The notes: generated from the letters alone by a model not told the origin. A stretch of 64,000 nucleotides of DNA from Actinopolyspora lacussalsi subsp. righensis (GCF_900116555.1 NZ_FPAT01000001.1:372001-436000), one strand, 5' to 3'. Shown: positions 46,606 through 56,260, numbered from the stretch's first letter. Numbers and translations: made by a program.

Positions 46606-47589
46606 TCAATAGGTCTTCTCCGAGAGCACCGGCGGAGCGGACAGAACTCGTTGCGTCTTCCTGGCGAGACCGATTCCCAGCACGAAGGCGATTACGACCA
46701 GCCACGACGAGACATTGAGCTGCGCGACACCCGAAAGCCCGTGTCCGAGGTTGCAACCACCCGCGAGCAACGCACCGAAACCGAGCAGGAAGCCCCCGAA
46801 CAGCAACCGCGGATAGCGCACTCGTGTTTCACCGCGTAACCACCATCCTCCCGCCGTCCGGGCAGCGAGGAATCCGCCGAGGACGATTCCGCAGAGGAAC
46901 GCGACGAGCCACCAATTGACATCGCCCGTCGCGATGCCGCTCACCGCACCCACGGTGCTCGCACCGAAGCCGACTCCCCCCAGACCGGCCAGTAGCCACG
47001 AAGCGACGGCGACCACGGCAAGAGCGACGCCCGCGAAGGGCCAGCGCCATTGCCAGGCGTACTGCCGGTGATCACCACCGCGCCATCGCCAACCGAGCAC
47101 GACCACCAACGCCGCGAACGGTATCGCCACGACCGCACGGGGCACGCCCAGCACACCCGGCAGAGTCCCGTCGATTCCGCCCGGCAGCACCGTCGGCCCC
47201 GGTAGCCGTACCCTGCTCGCAGCGAGCTCGCCGAACGTCCACCCGACCAGCCCGACGAGAGCGCCGAGCATCCCTGAGCCGAGCTTGAAGAACAGGCCCG
47301 AGACACAACTGGCGGCCACGGCCATACCGACACCGAAGATCAGGCCGCCGAGGATGTTGCCGACCGGACTCAGCGGCAGGCCGGTATTAAGACCTCGCCC
47401 CACCGGAGTCGCGTAAAGCACCGTCAGGCCGACCGAGGTCAACGCCACCGCGAGTAGCCAGGCGCGCGCCAGGGCGAACCTTCGTTCGTACATCCCGGCG
47501 AAGATCGCGTGGAAGCACAACCGACCTCGCTGCAGCACGTAGCCGAAGAGCACCCCGGCTACGAGCCCCGTGACTACCGCCAGGATCAT
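46606..47589 (-). CDS. YeeE/YedE-family (TsuA-like) sulfur transporter
   Basis: A 327-residue membrane protein with about nine hydrophobic segments and the conserved motifs GRLCFHAIF, AASCVSGLFFKLG and GGCNLGHGLSGVAQL. Cysteines in such motifs line the path for thiosulfate in TsuA. Uptake of thiosulfate or another sulfur compound is therefore likely. The usual partner TusA-like (YeeD) gene is not seen beside it. ATG at 47589 lacks a good ribosome site. Confidence 0.88.
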   Translation of the reverse strand: MILAVVTGLVAGVLFGYVLQRGRLCFHAIFAGMYERRFALARAWLLAVALTSVGLTVLYATPVGRGLNTGLPLSPVGNILGGLIFGVGMAVAASCVSGLFFKLGSGMLGALVGLVGWTFGELAASRVRLPGPTVLPGGIDGTLPGVLGVPRAVVAIPFAALVVVLGWRWRGGDHRQYAWQWRWPFAGVALAVVAVASWLLAGLGGVGFGASTVGAVSGIATGDVNWWLVAFLCGIVLGGFLAARTAGGWWLRGETRVRYPRLLFGGFLLGFGALLAGGCNLGHGLSGVAQLNVSSWLVVIAFVLGIGLARKTQRVLSAPPVLSEKTY

Positions 47590-47802
47590 GCCGCATCACA
47601 CCCACTACGGTCCGGTGTTGTTCGGCGCCACCATCACATGCGGACTCGACCTCATGCGGAACGGAGCCTGGCTCGGATGAGCACTACGCGGAAGCTACCG
47701 GAACTCCGACCTCCCCGCGGTATCGCGGCACCGGACACGGTGTCCGAGTGAATCAGCTCGCCAGAGCCCACTCACTGCCACGGGAAACGCCCTGCCTCGG
47801 AA

Positions 47803-48534
47803 TCACCTCACCGGTGTGCCCCGCCGCGCCGACCGCCCGGCCGAGCGCGTCCACGGCCACGTGATCAACGCCCAGGCCGCGACACCCACCGCGAGCTCCA
47901 CCGCGAGGTACCACGGCCACGGCCCCATCACGTCCAGCAGCGAGGGATTGTTCGGCTTGGCGTTGAGGAAACCGTAGTTCGCCCCGGTGACCAGGTTGAA
48001 ACCGAACACCACCACACCCCAGGCGACCGTGACGAGGAGGGCCGTCGCCAGGCTGCGCCAGTCGGGGCGCAGCCCCAAACCCCAGGTCAGGTAGATGGCC
48101 GCCCAGACCACGAGGATGTGCTGGGTCCAGAAGTCGACGAAGTCGACGTGCGGAAATCCCGGAGCGTCCAGCGCCGGAGTGATCATGGCCTGCGGATTGA
48201 GCGTGAGACCCCAGTAGTACGTCAGCGAGTACGCCCACTGTCGCCGCGTCCACAGCGCGTAGACCGCCACGATCCAGGTGAGGTCGGACAGGTGCAGCGG
48301 CAGCGAGACGGCGATGTCCCACTGCGACGGCAGGACCCGGTATACCTGCATCGCCACCGCGAACAGCCCCAGCAGCAACGCGAACGCCCTGGCGAACAGC
48401 ACCCCCGAGCGCGTTCCCCGATGTCGGTGCCCGGCCAGAACGAGCAGCACCGCCCCCACTGCCGCCACCCCGAGGAGAACCCAGTGGGAGAGGCCGTAGG
48501 GGGTGAACGTTTCCTGCGCCCACGACGGGTCCAC
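47803..48534 (-). CDS. TIGR02206-family integral membrane protein
   Basis: A 243-residue protein with six or seven hydrophobic helices. Conserved residues fit the TIGR02206 (YwaF-like) family: LPLHLSDLTWIVAVYAL, LTLNPQAMITPAL, VDFVDFWTQHILVVWAAIYL, and TGANYGFLNAKP. Function unknown. The GTG start at 48534 has no recognisable ribosome site, so it may be leaderless. It does not appear to be in an operon; the 210 bp between it and the sulfur transporter hold no gene. Confidence 0.85.
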   Translation of the reverse strand: MDPSWAQETFTPYGLSHWVLLGVAAVGAVLLVLAGHRHRGTRSGVLFARAFALLLGLFAVAMQVYRVLPSQWDIAVSLPLHLSDLTWIVAVYALWTRRQWAYSLTYYWGLTLNPQAMITPALDAPGFPHVDFVDFWTQHILVVWAAIYLTWGLGLRPDWRSLATALLVTVAWGVVVFGFNLVTGANYGFLNAKPNNPSLLDVMGPWPWYLAVELAVGVAAWALITWPWTRSAGRSARRGTPVR

Positions 48535-48801
48535 ACCGGAAGACTAGTAGCGGAATCGTCCTCCTCGCCCGCTGAACCGCACCGCACACACCGCGCCCCG
48601 GCAATCGTCGCTGTTCTTTCCGAAGCGAGAGGTTCCCAGGCCACCACCGTGCGGTCGTGGTCGACCACTTGTGCCGATCGCGGCACACTCCCTAAGCTGT
48701 TCCCACAAAATGATAAAAATATTCCACATATTAAGAAAACAATGTGGCGGGCTCCCCAAACCAGAACGGCGGCAGCGCCACGGAAGGAGACGTCCGCAAC
48801 C

Positions 48802-49617
48802 GTGTCCGCATCCGACGAGGTCTACAGCCAGGGCCACGCCGAAAGCGTGGTTCGCTCACAGCACTGGCGGAGGGTGGACAACTCCGCCGCTTACCTGGTC
48901 GAACGACTCCAACCAGGACAAACCGTGCTCGACGTGGGCTGCGGTCCCGGAACGATCACGGTCGACCTCGCCGGTCGGGTGGCACCGGGCCGGGTCGTGG
49001 GGGTGGATCCGGGCGAACCGGTGCTGGCACAGGCGCGGAAGACCGCGACGACGGAACGGGTCGACAACGTGGAGTTCCGGCGCGGCGACGTCCACGAGCT
49101 GGACTTCGACGACGACACCTTCGACGTGGTGCACGCACACCAAGTGCTGCTGCACCTGACCGACCCGGTGGGCGGGCTCCGCGAGATGCTGCGGGTGGCC
49201 CGGCCCGACGGGGTGATCGCGATCCGCGACACCGACTACGCCGGAGCGTTCTGGTGGCCCGCCGACGACAGGCTGGAACGCTGGCGGGAGGTGTACCGCT
49301 CGGTCGCGCGGGCCAACGGCACCGAACCGGACGCCGGACGGCGGCTGCTGGCCTGGGCCCGTGCCGCCGGGGCGGTCGAGGTGACGCCGAACGCGTCGAT
49401 CTGGTGCCACGCCACCCCGGAGGAGCGCGCATGGTGGGGCGACATGTGGGCGGATCGCATGTTGGGCTCCCGCATCACCGAGCAGGCGGTGGCGGGTGGT
49501 CATGCCACCTACGAGGAACTGGCCACGATCTCGGCGGCCTGGAGCGAGTGGGCGCGGCACCCCGACGGCTGGTTCGCCATCCCGCACGGCGAGGTGCTCT
49601 GCCGCGCCCCCGGATGA
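48802..49617 (+). CDS. Class I SAM-dependent methyltransferase (UbiE-like)
   Basis: A 271-residue methyltransferase with motif I VLDVGCGPGTITVDLA, acidic VVGVDPGE, and motif IV DTFDVVHAHQVLLHLTDP. It is close to UbiE-like small-molecule methyltransferases; the substrate is unknown. I choose the GTG at 48802 (SASDEVYSQGHAESVV), which is preceded by GGAAGGAG, over the ATG at 48742, which has none. The upstream 90 bases are AT-rich (ATAAAAATATTCCACATATTA) and probably carry the promoter. Confidence 0.9.
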   Translation: MSASDEVYSQGHAESVVRSQHWRRVDNSAAYLVERLQPGQTVLDVGCGPGTITVDLAGRVAPGRVVGVDPGEPVLAQARKTATTERVDNVEFRRGDVHELDFDDDTFDVVHAHQVLLHLTDPVGGLREMLRVARPDGVIAIRDTDYAGAFWWPADDRLERWREVYRSVARANGTEPDAGRRLLAWARAAGAVEVTPNASIWCHATPEERAWWGDMWADRMLGSRITEQAVAGGHATYEELATISAAWSEWARHPDGWFAIPHGEVLCRAPG

Positions 49618-49783
49618 GCGATCCGACACGAGCCCGAACGATCCCGGCGCCGAAACCACACCCACCGCCGCGCCCCTGGCGGCAACCGGCACAGCACCAC
49701 GGCTCACCGTGGCGTCATGATCGCTCACTGTGGACAATCGGTCCCGCCGGGTGACGCGAAGACTGCCGAGGAGGGAGCCACCG

Positions 49784-50596
49784 TTGGAGACGGGTACCGG
49801 AGAGCAACCACCGCAGGTGGACGAGCAGACACCCAACATCGCGCGGATGTACGACTATTTCCTCGGCGGCTCGGCGCACTTCGAGTCCGACCGGGCCGCG
49901 GCGGAGGAGTTCCTGCGGGTCTACCCGGGCAACACGCTGTGGGCCCAGCACAACCGCTCGTTCCTCGGCCGGGCGGTGCGCGAGTTGTGCGAGCTGGGCA
50001 TCGACCAGTTCCTCGACCTGGGATCGGGCATCCCGACCGTGGGCAACGTGCACGAGATCGCCCACCGGACGAACCCCGATGCCAGGGTGGCCTACGTCGA
50101 CATCGAACCGGTAGCGGTCAGCCACGCCGAGCACATGCTGCGCGGGACTGAACTGGCGACCATCACCCGGGCCGACATGCGCCGGCCCGAGCAGGTGCTG
50201 AACGCTCCCGGGGTGGCCGGACTGCTGGACTTCACCCGTCCCGTGGCGGTGCTGGCCGTGGCGATCCTGGACATCATCTCGGTCCGGGATCCCCACGGGA
50301 TGCTGGCCACCTACCGCGAGGCGTGCGCGCCCGGAAGCGCGCTGGCCGTCACCAACGGCGCGCAGCTGACCATGACCGACGAAGAACGAGCGGGCATCGA
50401 CCGGGTCATGTCGGGCACCACCACCCCGCACGTGACGTTCCGCGATCCGGAGGAGGTCAGGGAGCTGTTCGCGGGATACACCCTGCTGGAACCCGGCGTG
50501 GTCCCCAGCGCCGCCTGGCGACCGGCCGAGCCCGTCACCGACGAGGCAGCCCGGCACTCCAACGGCTACGCCGCCGTGGGGATTCGCTCCAGCTGA
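49784..50596 (+). CDS. SAM-dependent methyltransferase, Methyltransf_19 family (paralogue 3)
   Basis: A 270-residue member with NIARMYDYFLGGSAHFESDR and FLDLGSGIPTVGNVHEIAHR. The TTG at 49784 has GGAGGGAG six bases upstream and begins ETGTGEQPPQVDEQTPNIA; a GTG at 49730 gives a longer basic N-terminus without ribosome site. It is the third copy in the window. The middle segments ARPIAVL/TRPVAVLAVAILD and the tail SNGYAAVGI are shared with paralogue 2. Substrate unknown. Confidence 0.92.
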   Translation: METGTGEQPPQVDEQTPNIARMYDYFLGGSAHFESDRAAAEEFLRVYPGNTLWAQHNRSFLGRAVRELCELGIDQFLDLGSGIPTVGNVHEIAHRTNPDARVAYVDIEPVAVSHAEHMLRGTELATITRADMRRPEQVLNAPGVAGLLDFTRPVAVLAVAILDIISVRDPHGMLATYREACAPGSALAVTNGAQLTMTDEERAGIDRVMSGTTTPHVTFRDPEEVRELFAGYTLLEPGVVPSAAWRPAEPVTDEAARHSNGYAAVGIRSS

Positions 50597-50957
50597 CCGG
50601 TGGCGGATACGCCCGGCCCACGGCTCGGTACTGGGCGTGGAAGCTGTTGCGGAGTTCCCCGCGCTCCCGGCACCGGACGAGTCCCACCGAGAAGCTCTGC
50701 AGCATCGCGCGTTCCGCTTGTTCGGAGTAAAGCTTCCTGCCCTGAGTTCCGCCGTCCGGAGCACACCCGAAACCGAAGAGGTCGCATCACGATGTCGAAC
50801 TCTCGTTTTCCCTTGGTCTTTTCGGGTGAAAGAACCCGATTCCCCCTCTTCGCGAAGGAACCGTTGCCACGCTGCGAACGGAACACCACTTCAGACGAAG
50901 AATCCCGGAGTGGACGTTCCGGATCCGATGATCAGCGTCCTCGCGAGGAGAACGAAC
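50597..50957. other. Intergenic region without recognised gene
   Basis: 361 bp between a methyltransferase gene and the secreted Cys protein gene. Frames here are not protein-like. No strong hairpin or promoter-like sequence was identified. Confidence 0.4.
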
Positions 50958-51443
50958 ATGAGGAAGAAGTTACGCACGATACTTCCAGCGTTGCTGGGAA
51001 TGGTGCTGGTCTGTGCCACTTTCACGGCGGCACGTCCGGCAGCGGCCGATGCGGGTTTCCTTGACCGGGCGGAGGGGTTCACCAGAGTTCCCGTACACGA
51101 GGTGGGGACCTCGAGCTCACGAGCCGGGACGCTGTCCTACACCGAGTCGTGCTTCGGGTACACCGGACGATTCCGGGACGGCACGGACGTCGTCTTCGTC
51201 GACTGGGTGACCGACGTGAACGAGTGCTTCGGGATCTCCCCCACGCGAAAGATCTGGCACACCTGGCCGAACGCGGGACGCTGGCACGAGATGCCCGGCA
51301 ACGGCCGGGCCGACCGGATAACCGGGGTGGGCGAGAACACGAGCACGGGCGTCCGGGTCGTGGAGGTGTACGTGAACAGCAGCGGTCGCTACTGGTGCAG
51401 CACCTACGACAACGGCTGGGGTTCGTGGTGGAACTGCACCTGA
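50958..51443 (+). CDS. Small secreted protein with four cysteines
   Basis: A 161-residue protein with a Sec signal peptide (RTILPALLGMVLVCATFTAA, cleavage near AAA-DAG). The mature part is aromatic and carries four Cys (ESCFGY, NECFGIS, YWCST, WNCT) that can form two disulfides, plus an aromatic tail GWGSWWNCT. No family was recognised; extracellular binding or inhibitory activity is possible. ATG 50958 follows GAGGAG with a seven-base gap. It is not in an evident operon. Confidence 0.75.
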   Translation: MRKKLRTILPALLGMVLVCATFTAARPAAADAGFLDRAEGFTRVPVHEVGTSSSRAGTLSYTESCFGYTGRFRDGTDVVFVDWVTDVNECFGISPTRKIWHTWPNAGRWHEMPGNGRADRITGVGENTSTGVRVVEVYVNSSGRYWCSTYDNGWGSWWNCT

Positions 51444-51947
51444 GCCCGTCGCCGTGCCTCGCGGTGCAGGGGCCGAGCCACGATTTCAGGGGTTTCCGTC
51501 TTCTTTGACCATGACTCGCTCCGTCCCGACACCTCGTCACGGAGCCGGTCAGCGGTGACGTCCGAGCGATCGGAATCGGTCCGCTACGTCACGGATCACG
51601 CACTCGTGATGTAGCGGACTCCGGATGTCCCGTCCGCCTCGACGACCCACGCGGCGAGCTCTCACGAAACGGGCTCACGCGTCCACTCCTCGAACCACCT
51701 GACCACCTGGCCGGAAAACCGATGTTCGGCGGAGGTTCCGCAAGTTTCAGCGACGTAGCAAGCACCCGGCGCACCAGGGCCCGAGAGGCCACGAACTCCC
51801 CTCCGGGAATGCCACCGTCGGCTCCGCTGTTTTCCCGCGGGCCATCGTGGAAACCCTGTTGGTCCGACCAACCCACGGCCTGTCCCATCCTTCAGCTGTC
51901 CCGCTGAGCGGGCCGACGAAAGTTCCCGGAACGAGGAGTGTTGCGGC
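51444..51947. other. Intergenic region with partial repeat element
   Basis: 504 bp without a gene. At 51691-51719 the minus strand resembles the first half of the dispersed repeat (GTTTTCCGG, then GGTGGT), and at 51728-51742 it has GCGGAACCTCCGCC-like sequence, but the two blocks are in the opposite order to copies A and B. It looks like a rearranged or decayed third copy. Confidence 0.45.
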
Positions 51948-52643
51948 ATGGCGAGGATCCTGTTCGTGATGACCGGCGCCGACCACTGGACGCTGGCCGA
52001 CGGGACGCGGCATCCGACCGGCTACTGGGGTGAGGAGTTCGCCGCTCCTTACCGCGTGTTCACGGGAGCGGGGCACCAGGTGGTCGTGGCCACGCCCGGC
52101 GGGGTCGTCCCACCGGTCGACCGGTCCAGCCTCGCCCCGGAGGCCAACGGCGGGCAGGAGCGAGCCGATCGGGTCGCCGCGACCCTGGAATCGGCCGAGG
52201 AGCTGCGGCGACCGATGCGGCTGGAGGATGTGCGACCGGACGACTACGCGGCGGTGTTCTATCCCGGTGGTCACGGCCCCATGGAGGATCTCTCCGTAAA
52301 CGCGGATTCGGCTCGGCTGCTGACCGAGGTCCTGAACTCGGGCAAGCCGCTGGGCGTCGTCTGCCACGCGCCGGCCGCCCTGCTGGCCACCGAGGACGGA
52401 AGCGGGACCAGCCCGTTCGCCGGATACCGGCTCACCGGGTTCACCAACCTGGAGGAGAAGCAGGCAGGTTTGGCCGACAAGGCGGCGTGGCTGCTACAGG
52501 ACAGGTTGGTGGCACTCGGGGCCGAGTTCTCCGAGGGACAGCCGTGGGAGCCCAACGTGGTGGTCGACCGCAACCTGCACACCGGCCAGAACCCGGCATC
52601 TTCGGAACCGCTGGCGGAGCGGATCCTTCCCTCGGTGAGCTGA
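51948..52643 (+). CDS. DJ-1/PfpI-family (Hsp31-like) protein
   Basis: A 231-residue protein of the class I glutamine-amidotransferase-like superfamily. The nucleophile elbow is VVCHAPAALL, with upstream GYWGEEFAAPYRVFTGAGH and AVFYPGGHGPMEDLS. Such proteins act as chaperones, deglycases of methylglyoxal adducts or proteases. The ATG at 51948 follows AGGAG. It is just upstream of an NAD(P)-binding protein gene, with a 98-bp gap, and may be co-transcribed with it. Confidence 0.9.
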   Translation: MARILFVMTGADHWTLADGTRHPTGYWGEEFAAPYRVFTGAGHQVVVATPGGVVPPVDRSSLAPEANGGQERADRVAATLESAEELRRPMRLEDVRPDDYAAVFYPGGHGPMEDLSVNADSARLLTEVLNSGKPLGVVCHAPAALLATEDGSGTSPFAGYRLTGFTNLEEKQAGLADKAAWLLQDRLVALGAEFSEGQPWEPNVVVDRNLHTGQNPASSEPLAERILPSVS

Positions 52644-52741
52644 ACCGGCCCGGAAGGGCCCCGATGAACCGGCTCCTTGGAAACCGCGTGGACACAGAAC
52701 ACGTCCGGCGGCGTCCTCGGTGCGGAAAGGAACGGTACGAC

Positions 52742-53395
52742 ATGCGTGTCGTCATAGCGGGCGGACACGGAAAGATCGCGCTGCGGCTGACCGGTCTGCT
52801 TCACGAGCGGGAAACCGAGGTCCTCGGACTGATCCGGAAATCGGAGCACGCTCCCGATCTGGAAGCCGCGGGTGCCCAACCGATCGAACTCGATCTGGAG
52901 CACAGCTCCCGTGCCGAGATCACCGAGGCCCTGCGGGGTTCCGACGCGGTCGTGTTCGCCGCCGGCGCGGGCAAGGGCAGCGGAGCCGAGCGGAAGTACA
53001 CGGTGGACCGCGACGGTTCGGTGTCGCTGGCGGCGGCCGCCGAGGACGCCGGGGTGCCGCGTTTCCTGCAGATCTCCACGATGGGCGCCGGACAGTCACC
53101 GGACCCCGACTCCGGAGAGGTCTGGAAGGCCTACATCGACGCCAAGACCAGCGCCGAGCAGGATCTTCGCTCCAGAGATCTGGATTGGACCATCCTGCGC
53201 CCCGGGGCGTTGACCGACGATCCGGGAAGCGGCCTGGTCGCTCTCTCCTCCCCGCCCGTCCCACGCGGCCGGGTGTCGCGGCAGGACGTGGCCGCCGTGC
53301 TGGCGGAGCTGCTCGCCACCCACCGGGGAAGTAGTCACACGCTCGAACTGACCGAGGGGGACACACCGGTTCCGAAGGCGGTCGCCGCCCTCTGA
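52742..53395 (+). CDS. NAD(P)-binding Rossmann protein (atypical SDR)
   Basis: A 217-residue protein of the NmrA/atypical short-chain dehydrogenase type: VVIAGGHGKIALRLTGLL nucleotide-binding loop, VVFAAGAGKGSGAE, ISTMGAG and a WTILRPGALTDD segment. The usual catalytic YxxxK is represented by AYIDAKTSAE. It may be a quinone or flavin reductase or a redox sensor. The ATG at 52742 is preceded by an AAAGGAA site. It lies downstream of the DJ-1-like gene in the same direction. Confidence 0.87.
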   Translation: MRVVIAGGHGKIALRLTGLLHERETEVLGLIRKSEHAPDLEAAGAQPIELDLEHSSRAEITEALRGSDAVVFAAGAGKGSGAERKYTVDRDGSVSLAAAAEDAGVPRFLQISTMGAGQSPDPDSGEVWKAYIDAKTSAEQDLRSRDLDWTILRPGALTDDPGSGLVALSSPPVPRGRVSRQDVAAVLAELLATHRGSSHTLELTEGDTPVPKAVAAL

Positions 53396-53450
53396 GGCAC
53401 CTCGGCGGCGGGGTGGCCGGGCCGGTGGGCGGCAGCGCGCTACTAATTGA

Positions 53451-53498
53451 AGTTTTCCGGTCGGGTTGTCGGGTCGCTCGGTTGGCGGAACCTCCCGC
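53451..53498 (+). repeat. Dispersed intergenic repeat, copy B
   Basis: 48 bp beginning AGTTTTCCGG and ending GGAACCTCCCGC; 40 of 48 bases match the minus strand of 34498-34545. It lies in the gap between an NAD(P)-binding protein gene and the alcohol dehydrogenase gene. Flanking bases on the right (GGCTCTCGCTCCGG) also show weak similarity to copy A. Confidence 0.7.
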
Positions 53499-53712
53499 TG
53501 GCTCTCGCTCCGGAAGGCCCGACATCGGGTAGGTACTACACAACGTCGGACCTTCCTCGCGAGAGCGCGACGCGGGAGAACTCGCGGGCGGTCGAGCCGG
53601 TGACGTGGCTCCCGTGCTTCGGAACCGAAAGAGCCCCGCGTCCCTCGACAACACGACAGGCAAGCATCAGTAAGCTGGCCGCGACAGCCGGAGCGTTTCT
53701 TAAGGGGCAGTG

Positions 53713-54759
53713 ATGCGTGCCGTCGTGTTCGACGAGTTCGGGGCCACCCCGGAGGTGCGCACCGTCCCCGAGCCGCGTGTCGCGCCGGACGGGGTGGTCG
53801 TCGCGGTCGAGGCAACCGGGTTGTGCCGCAGCGACTGGCACGCCTGGCAGGGCCACGAACCCGACGTCACCCCGCCGCACGTGGCCGGTCACGAGCTGGC
53901 CGGACGCCTCGTCGAGGTCGGTTCCTCGGTGCGCGGCTGGCACCCCGGGGACCGGGTCACCGTGCCGTTCGTCTGCGCCTGCGGCACCTGCCACCAGTGC
54001 TGCACCGGAAACCAGCAGGTCTGCGAGTACCAGTTCCAGCCCGGCGCCACGCACTGGGGCTCGTTCGCCGAGCGGGTGGCCGTGCCCCGGGCAGAGACGA
54101 ACCTCGTGGCGCTGCCCGACGAACTGCCCGCCACTTCGGCCGCCGCGCTCGGTTGCCGGTTCGCCACCTCCTTCCGGGCGGTGCTGCGGCAGGGGGCGGT
54201 GTGCGCGGGCCAGTGGGTCGCGGTGCACGGCTGCGGCGGCGCGGGCGTCTCGGCGGTGGCGATCGCAGCGGCAGCCGGTGCCCGGGTGGTGGCCGTCGAC
54301 CTCTCCGATGCGGCACTGCGGCTCGCCGCCGAGCTGGGTGCGGAACACACCGTGAACGGGAACCGGAGCCCCGACACGGCCGAGGCGGTTCGGGAACTCA
54401 CCGGCGGGGGTGCTCACGTGTCGCTGGACTGCGTGGGGCACCCGGCCAGCTGCGCGGCTTCGATCTCCTCGCTGCGCACGCGGGGAACTCACGTGCAGCT
54501 CGGGCTGCTGCCGCCTGAGCGGGGCCTGCCACCGGTACCGATGCACGAGGTGATCGCCCGCGAGCTGCGCGTCCTCGGCACGCACGGCCTGCAGGCTCAC
54601 GAGTACCCGGAGATGCTGCGGCTGGTCACCGCCTCCCGCATCGACCTCGACCGGCTGATCGGCCGCAGGATCGGGCTGGACGAGATCCCGACAGCGCTGG
54701 TCGCGATGAACGAGACGACACCGCCGAGCAGCGGGATCACCGTCGCCGAGCTCGGCTGA
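53713..54759 (+). CDS. Zinc-dependent alcohol dehydrogenase (MDR family)
   Basis: A 348-residue medium-chain dehydrogenase. Catalytic zinc ligands are in GLCRSDWHAW and GHELAGRL; structural zinc cysteines lie in CACGTCHQCCTGNQQVCEY. The NAD-binding motif is CGGAGVSAVAIA. Threonine/sorbitol or simple alcohol oxidation is possible; substrate is not predictable. ATG 53713 has AAGGGG upstream, and the GTG directly before it is less likely as start. It is flanked by repeat copy B and by the DUF4389 gene on the opposite strand. Confidence 0.93.
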   Translation: MRAVVFDEFGATPEVRTVPEPRVAPDGVVVAVEATGLCRSDWHAWQGHEPDVTPPHVAGHELAGRLVEVGSSVRGWHPGDRVTVPFVCACGTCHQCCTGNQQVCEYQFQPGATHWGSFAERVAVPRAETNLVALPDELPATSAAALGCRFATSFRAVLRQGAVCAGQWVAVHGCGGAGVSAVAIAAAAGARVVAVDLSDAALRLAAELGAEHTVNGNRSPDTAEAVRELTGGGAHVSLDCVGHPASCAASISSLRTRGTHVQLGLLPPERGLPPVPMHEVIARELRVLGTHGLQAHEYPEMLRLVTASRIDLDRLIGRRIGLDEIPTALVAMNETTPPSSGITVAELG

Positions 54760-54816
54760 ACCTGGAGTACCGTCCTGACCGGTTGCCTCGCGGGACCGCG
54801 TCGTCGGCCGCACCGA

Positions 54817-55479
54817 TCACGGTGCCAGCCGGAACGGCGGATATCGGTCGGTGACGAGGATCCAGGCGTAGGAGATGACGCGGTTGTGCCACCGCCCCAC
54901 CCCCACCAGGAAGTCGAACAACCGTCGCGGATGACGACCGGTGAACACGATCGCGAACCACGCGGCCACCACGGCCACGACGGCCGCGATGTCCAGGAAG
55001 AACAGCACGACGTAGTGTGGAACGACCAGCAGCCACTTCACCAGCGGAAGCCACCGGTTGAGCGTGCGGTCCTCGGGAGCGTCGAAATCGAGGTGCACCG
55101 CCTGGTGCTCGTCGGTGGAGGGGTACCGGTCGTCCAGCAGGGCGACGTAGACGATCACCCGGTTGGTGAAGCGCAGCAGCTCGCGGTTCCAGTCGAACCA
55201 CCAGCGCGGGTACTTGCGCCGGAACAGGAGCATCAGCAGCGGCGGAACGAAGAGCATCCCACCTGCGCTGGACAGCACCACCTCCGCCGATCCCTCGCCG
55301 AGTCGCATCGCCCGACCGCCGACACTGCTCAGCAGGACGAGAATCGGCACGGCCAGAATCAGCCTGAAGGCCGTGCCGACACGGTCGAGCTCCCGATCCG
55401 GATACTCGACGTCGAAGCGGACCGGGTGCGGCCGCCGCGTCGAACCGGCTGAACCAGTTTCCGAAGCGTCCCCACTCAC
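54817..55479 (-). CDS. DUF4389 membrane protein
   Basis: A 220-residue membrane protein with two related segments (YPRWWFDWNRELLRFTNRVI and RRLFDFLVGVGRWHNRVISY), each with aromatic and Arg residues typical of DUF4389, and four hydrophobic helices. Function unknown. The GTG at 55479 has GGAGGT five bases upstream, while the ATG at 55560 would add an unrelated N-terminus. It is convergent with the alcohol dehydrogenase gene. Confidence 0.85.
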   Translation of the reverse strand: MSGDASETGSAGSTRRPHPVRFDVEYPDRELDRVGTAFRLILAVPILVLLSSVGGRAMRLGEGSAEVVLSSAGGMLFVPPLLMLLFRRKYPRWWFDWNRELLRFTNRVIVYVALLDDRYPSTDEHQAVHLDFDAPEDRTLNRWLPLVKWLLVVPHYVVLFFLDIAAVVAVVAAWFAIVFTGRHPRRLFDFLVGVGRWHNRVISYAWILVTDRYPPFRLAP

Positions 55480-55821
55480 CCCGCACCTCCACGGACCGGA
55501 GTTCCGCGCTCCACCGAGGCGGCCCCGGAAGCTCCGCACCTCCGTTGGCGGAAGGATCACCGCGTGCCCCGCACGGTGCTGCCCCCATCAGCGAAAATCG
55601 GTCCGGTCGACGGCCGCGTGAGCGTGACGGTACCTTCCAGCCCGCTCCTCCGCAGGATTCCGCCGCCTTGGAGAAGGGGCTCCCGATGTTCCTGCTGCCA
55701 CCCGTCGAGATCGTCCGAGCGGTACTGCCGGAGCGGACCGAACGGGGAGACGGCGCCTTCCTCCAGAGCACCGGAATCACAGCGGTTCACCCAATGCCCG
55801 GGATCAGCTCGTTCCCAGCGC
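55480..55821. other. Intergenic region without recognised gene
   Basis: 342 bp between the DUF4389 gene start and the end of the small Cys-rich operon. The frames are short and unlike proteins; I see no clear hairpin or promoter. Confidence 0.4.
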
Positions 55822-55965
55822 TCACAGCCGTTCCAGTCCATCGAGGATCCGTTCCAGCAGTGTGTGCGGCACCGTGGTTCGTTTTCTCGGTGGTTCGTGC
55901 AGCTCGCCGGAGAAGGCGGGGACGTAGCCGCGTAAGCGGTTCGGCTCGCGGGGCTGTCTGGTCAC
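55822..55965 (-). CDS. 47-residue small protein, coupled third gene of the operon
   Basis: The GTG at 55965 overlaps the stop of the upstream gene by four bases (GTGA), and AGGGGG lies four bases before it, so translation is probably coupled. The product reads TRQPREPNRLRGYVPAFSGE, then PPRKRTTVPHTLLERILDGL and ends ERL. The basic middle and amphipathic C-terminal helix look protein-like. It is too short to classify and may be a partner of the two Cys-rich proteins. Confidence 0.55.
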   Translation of the reverse strand: MTRQPREPNRLRGYVPAFSGELHEPPRKRTTVPHTLLERILDGLERL

Positions 55966-56258
55966 TGTTCCCCCTCGGCGCTGCCGGTGTCCGACTGTTC
56001 CGCATGCCCGGTGTCCGGTTGCTCGGTGCTGCCGGTGCCTGCCTGTTCGGTGATCAGGAGTTCGGTGCAGCCCGGGCAGGTGGGGGCTTGGAACCAGTCG
56101 AGTTCGCTGGGTTTGGCCATCGCGCAGGGCTTGCCGCACACCGAGGTGTCGGAGGCTCGGCCGTCCCAGTGTTTGCCCCGGAAGGCGTGCCGGTGCCATT
56201 TGAACCCTGTCCTGTCCGGCACGGGTAGCCAGTAGTGCTGTCGCTCGGTGGTTTCCAC
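55962..56258 (-). CDS. Small Cys-rich zinc-ribbon-like protein
   Basis: A 98-residue protein: core ETTERQHYWLPVPDRTGFKW, then Cys pairs CGKPC and CPGC separated by about 20 residues, which could bind zinc, and a low-complexity tail of TGSTEQPDTGHAEQ repeats. The GTG at 56258 has GGAAGGG six bases upstream. It starts two bases after the stop of the previous gene, so the three genes form one leftward operon. Function unknown. Confidence 0.7.
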   Translation of the reverse strand: METTERQHYWLPVPDRTGFKWHRHAFRGKHWDGRASDTSVCGKPCAMAKPSELDWFQAPTCPGCTELLITEQAGTGSTEQPDTGHAEQSDTGSAEGEQ

Positions 56259-56260
56259 GA

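Noticed and set aside
48742-48801. Longer N-terminus of the UbiE-like methyltransferase from ATG 48742
   Set aside because: There is no ribosome site before this ATG, while GGAAGGAG precedes the GTG at 48802.
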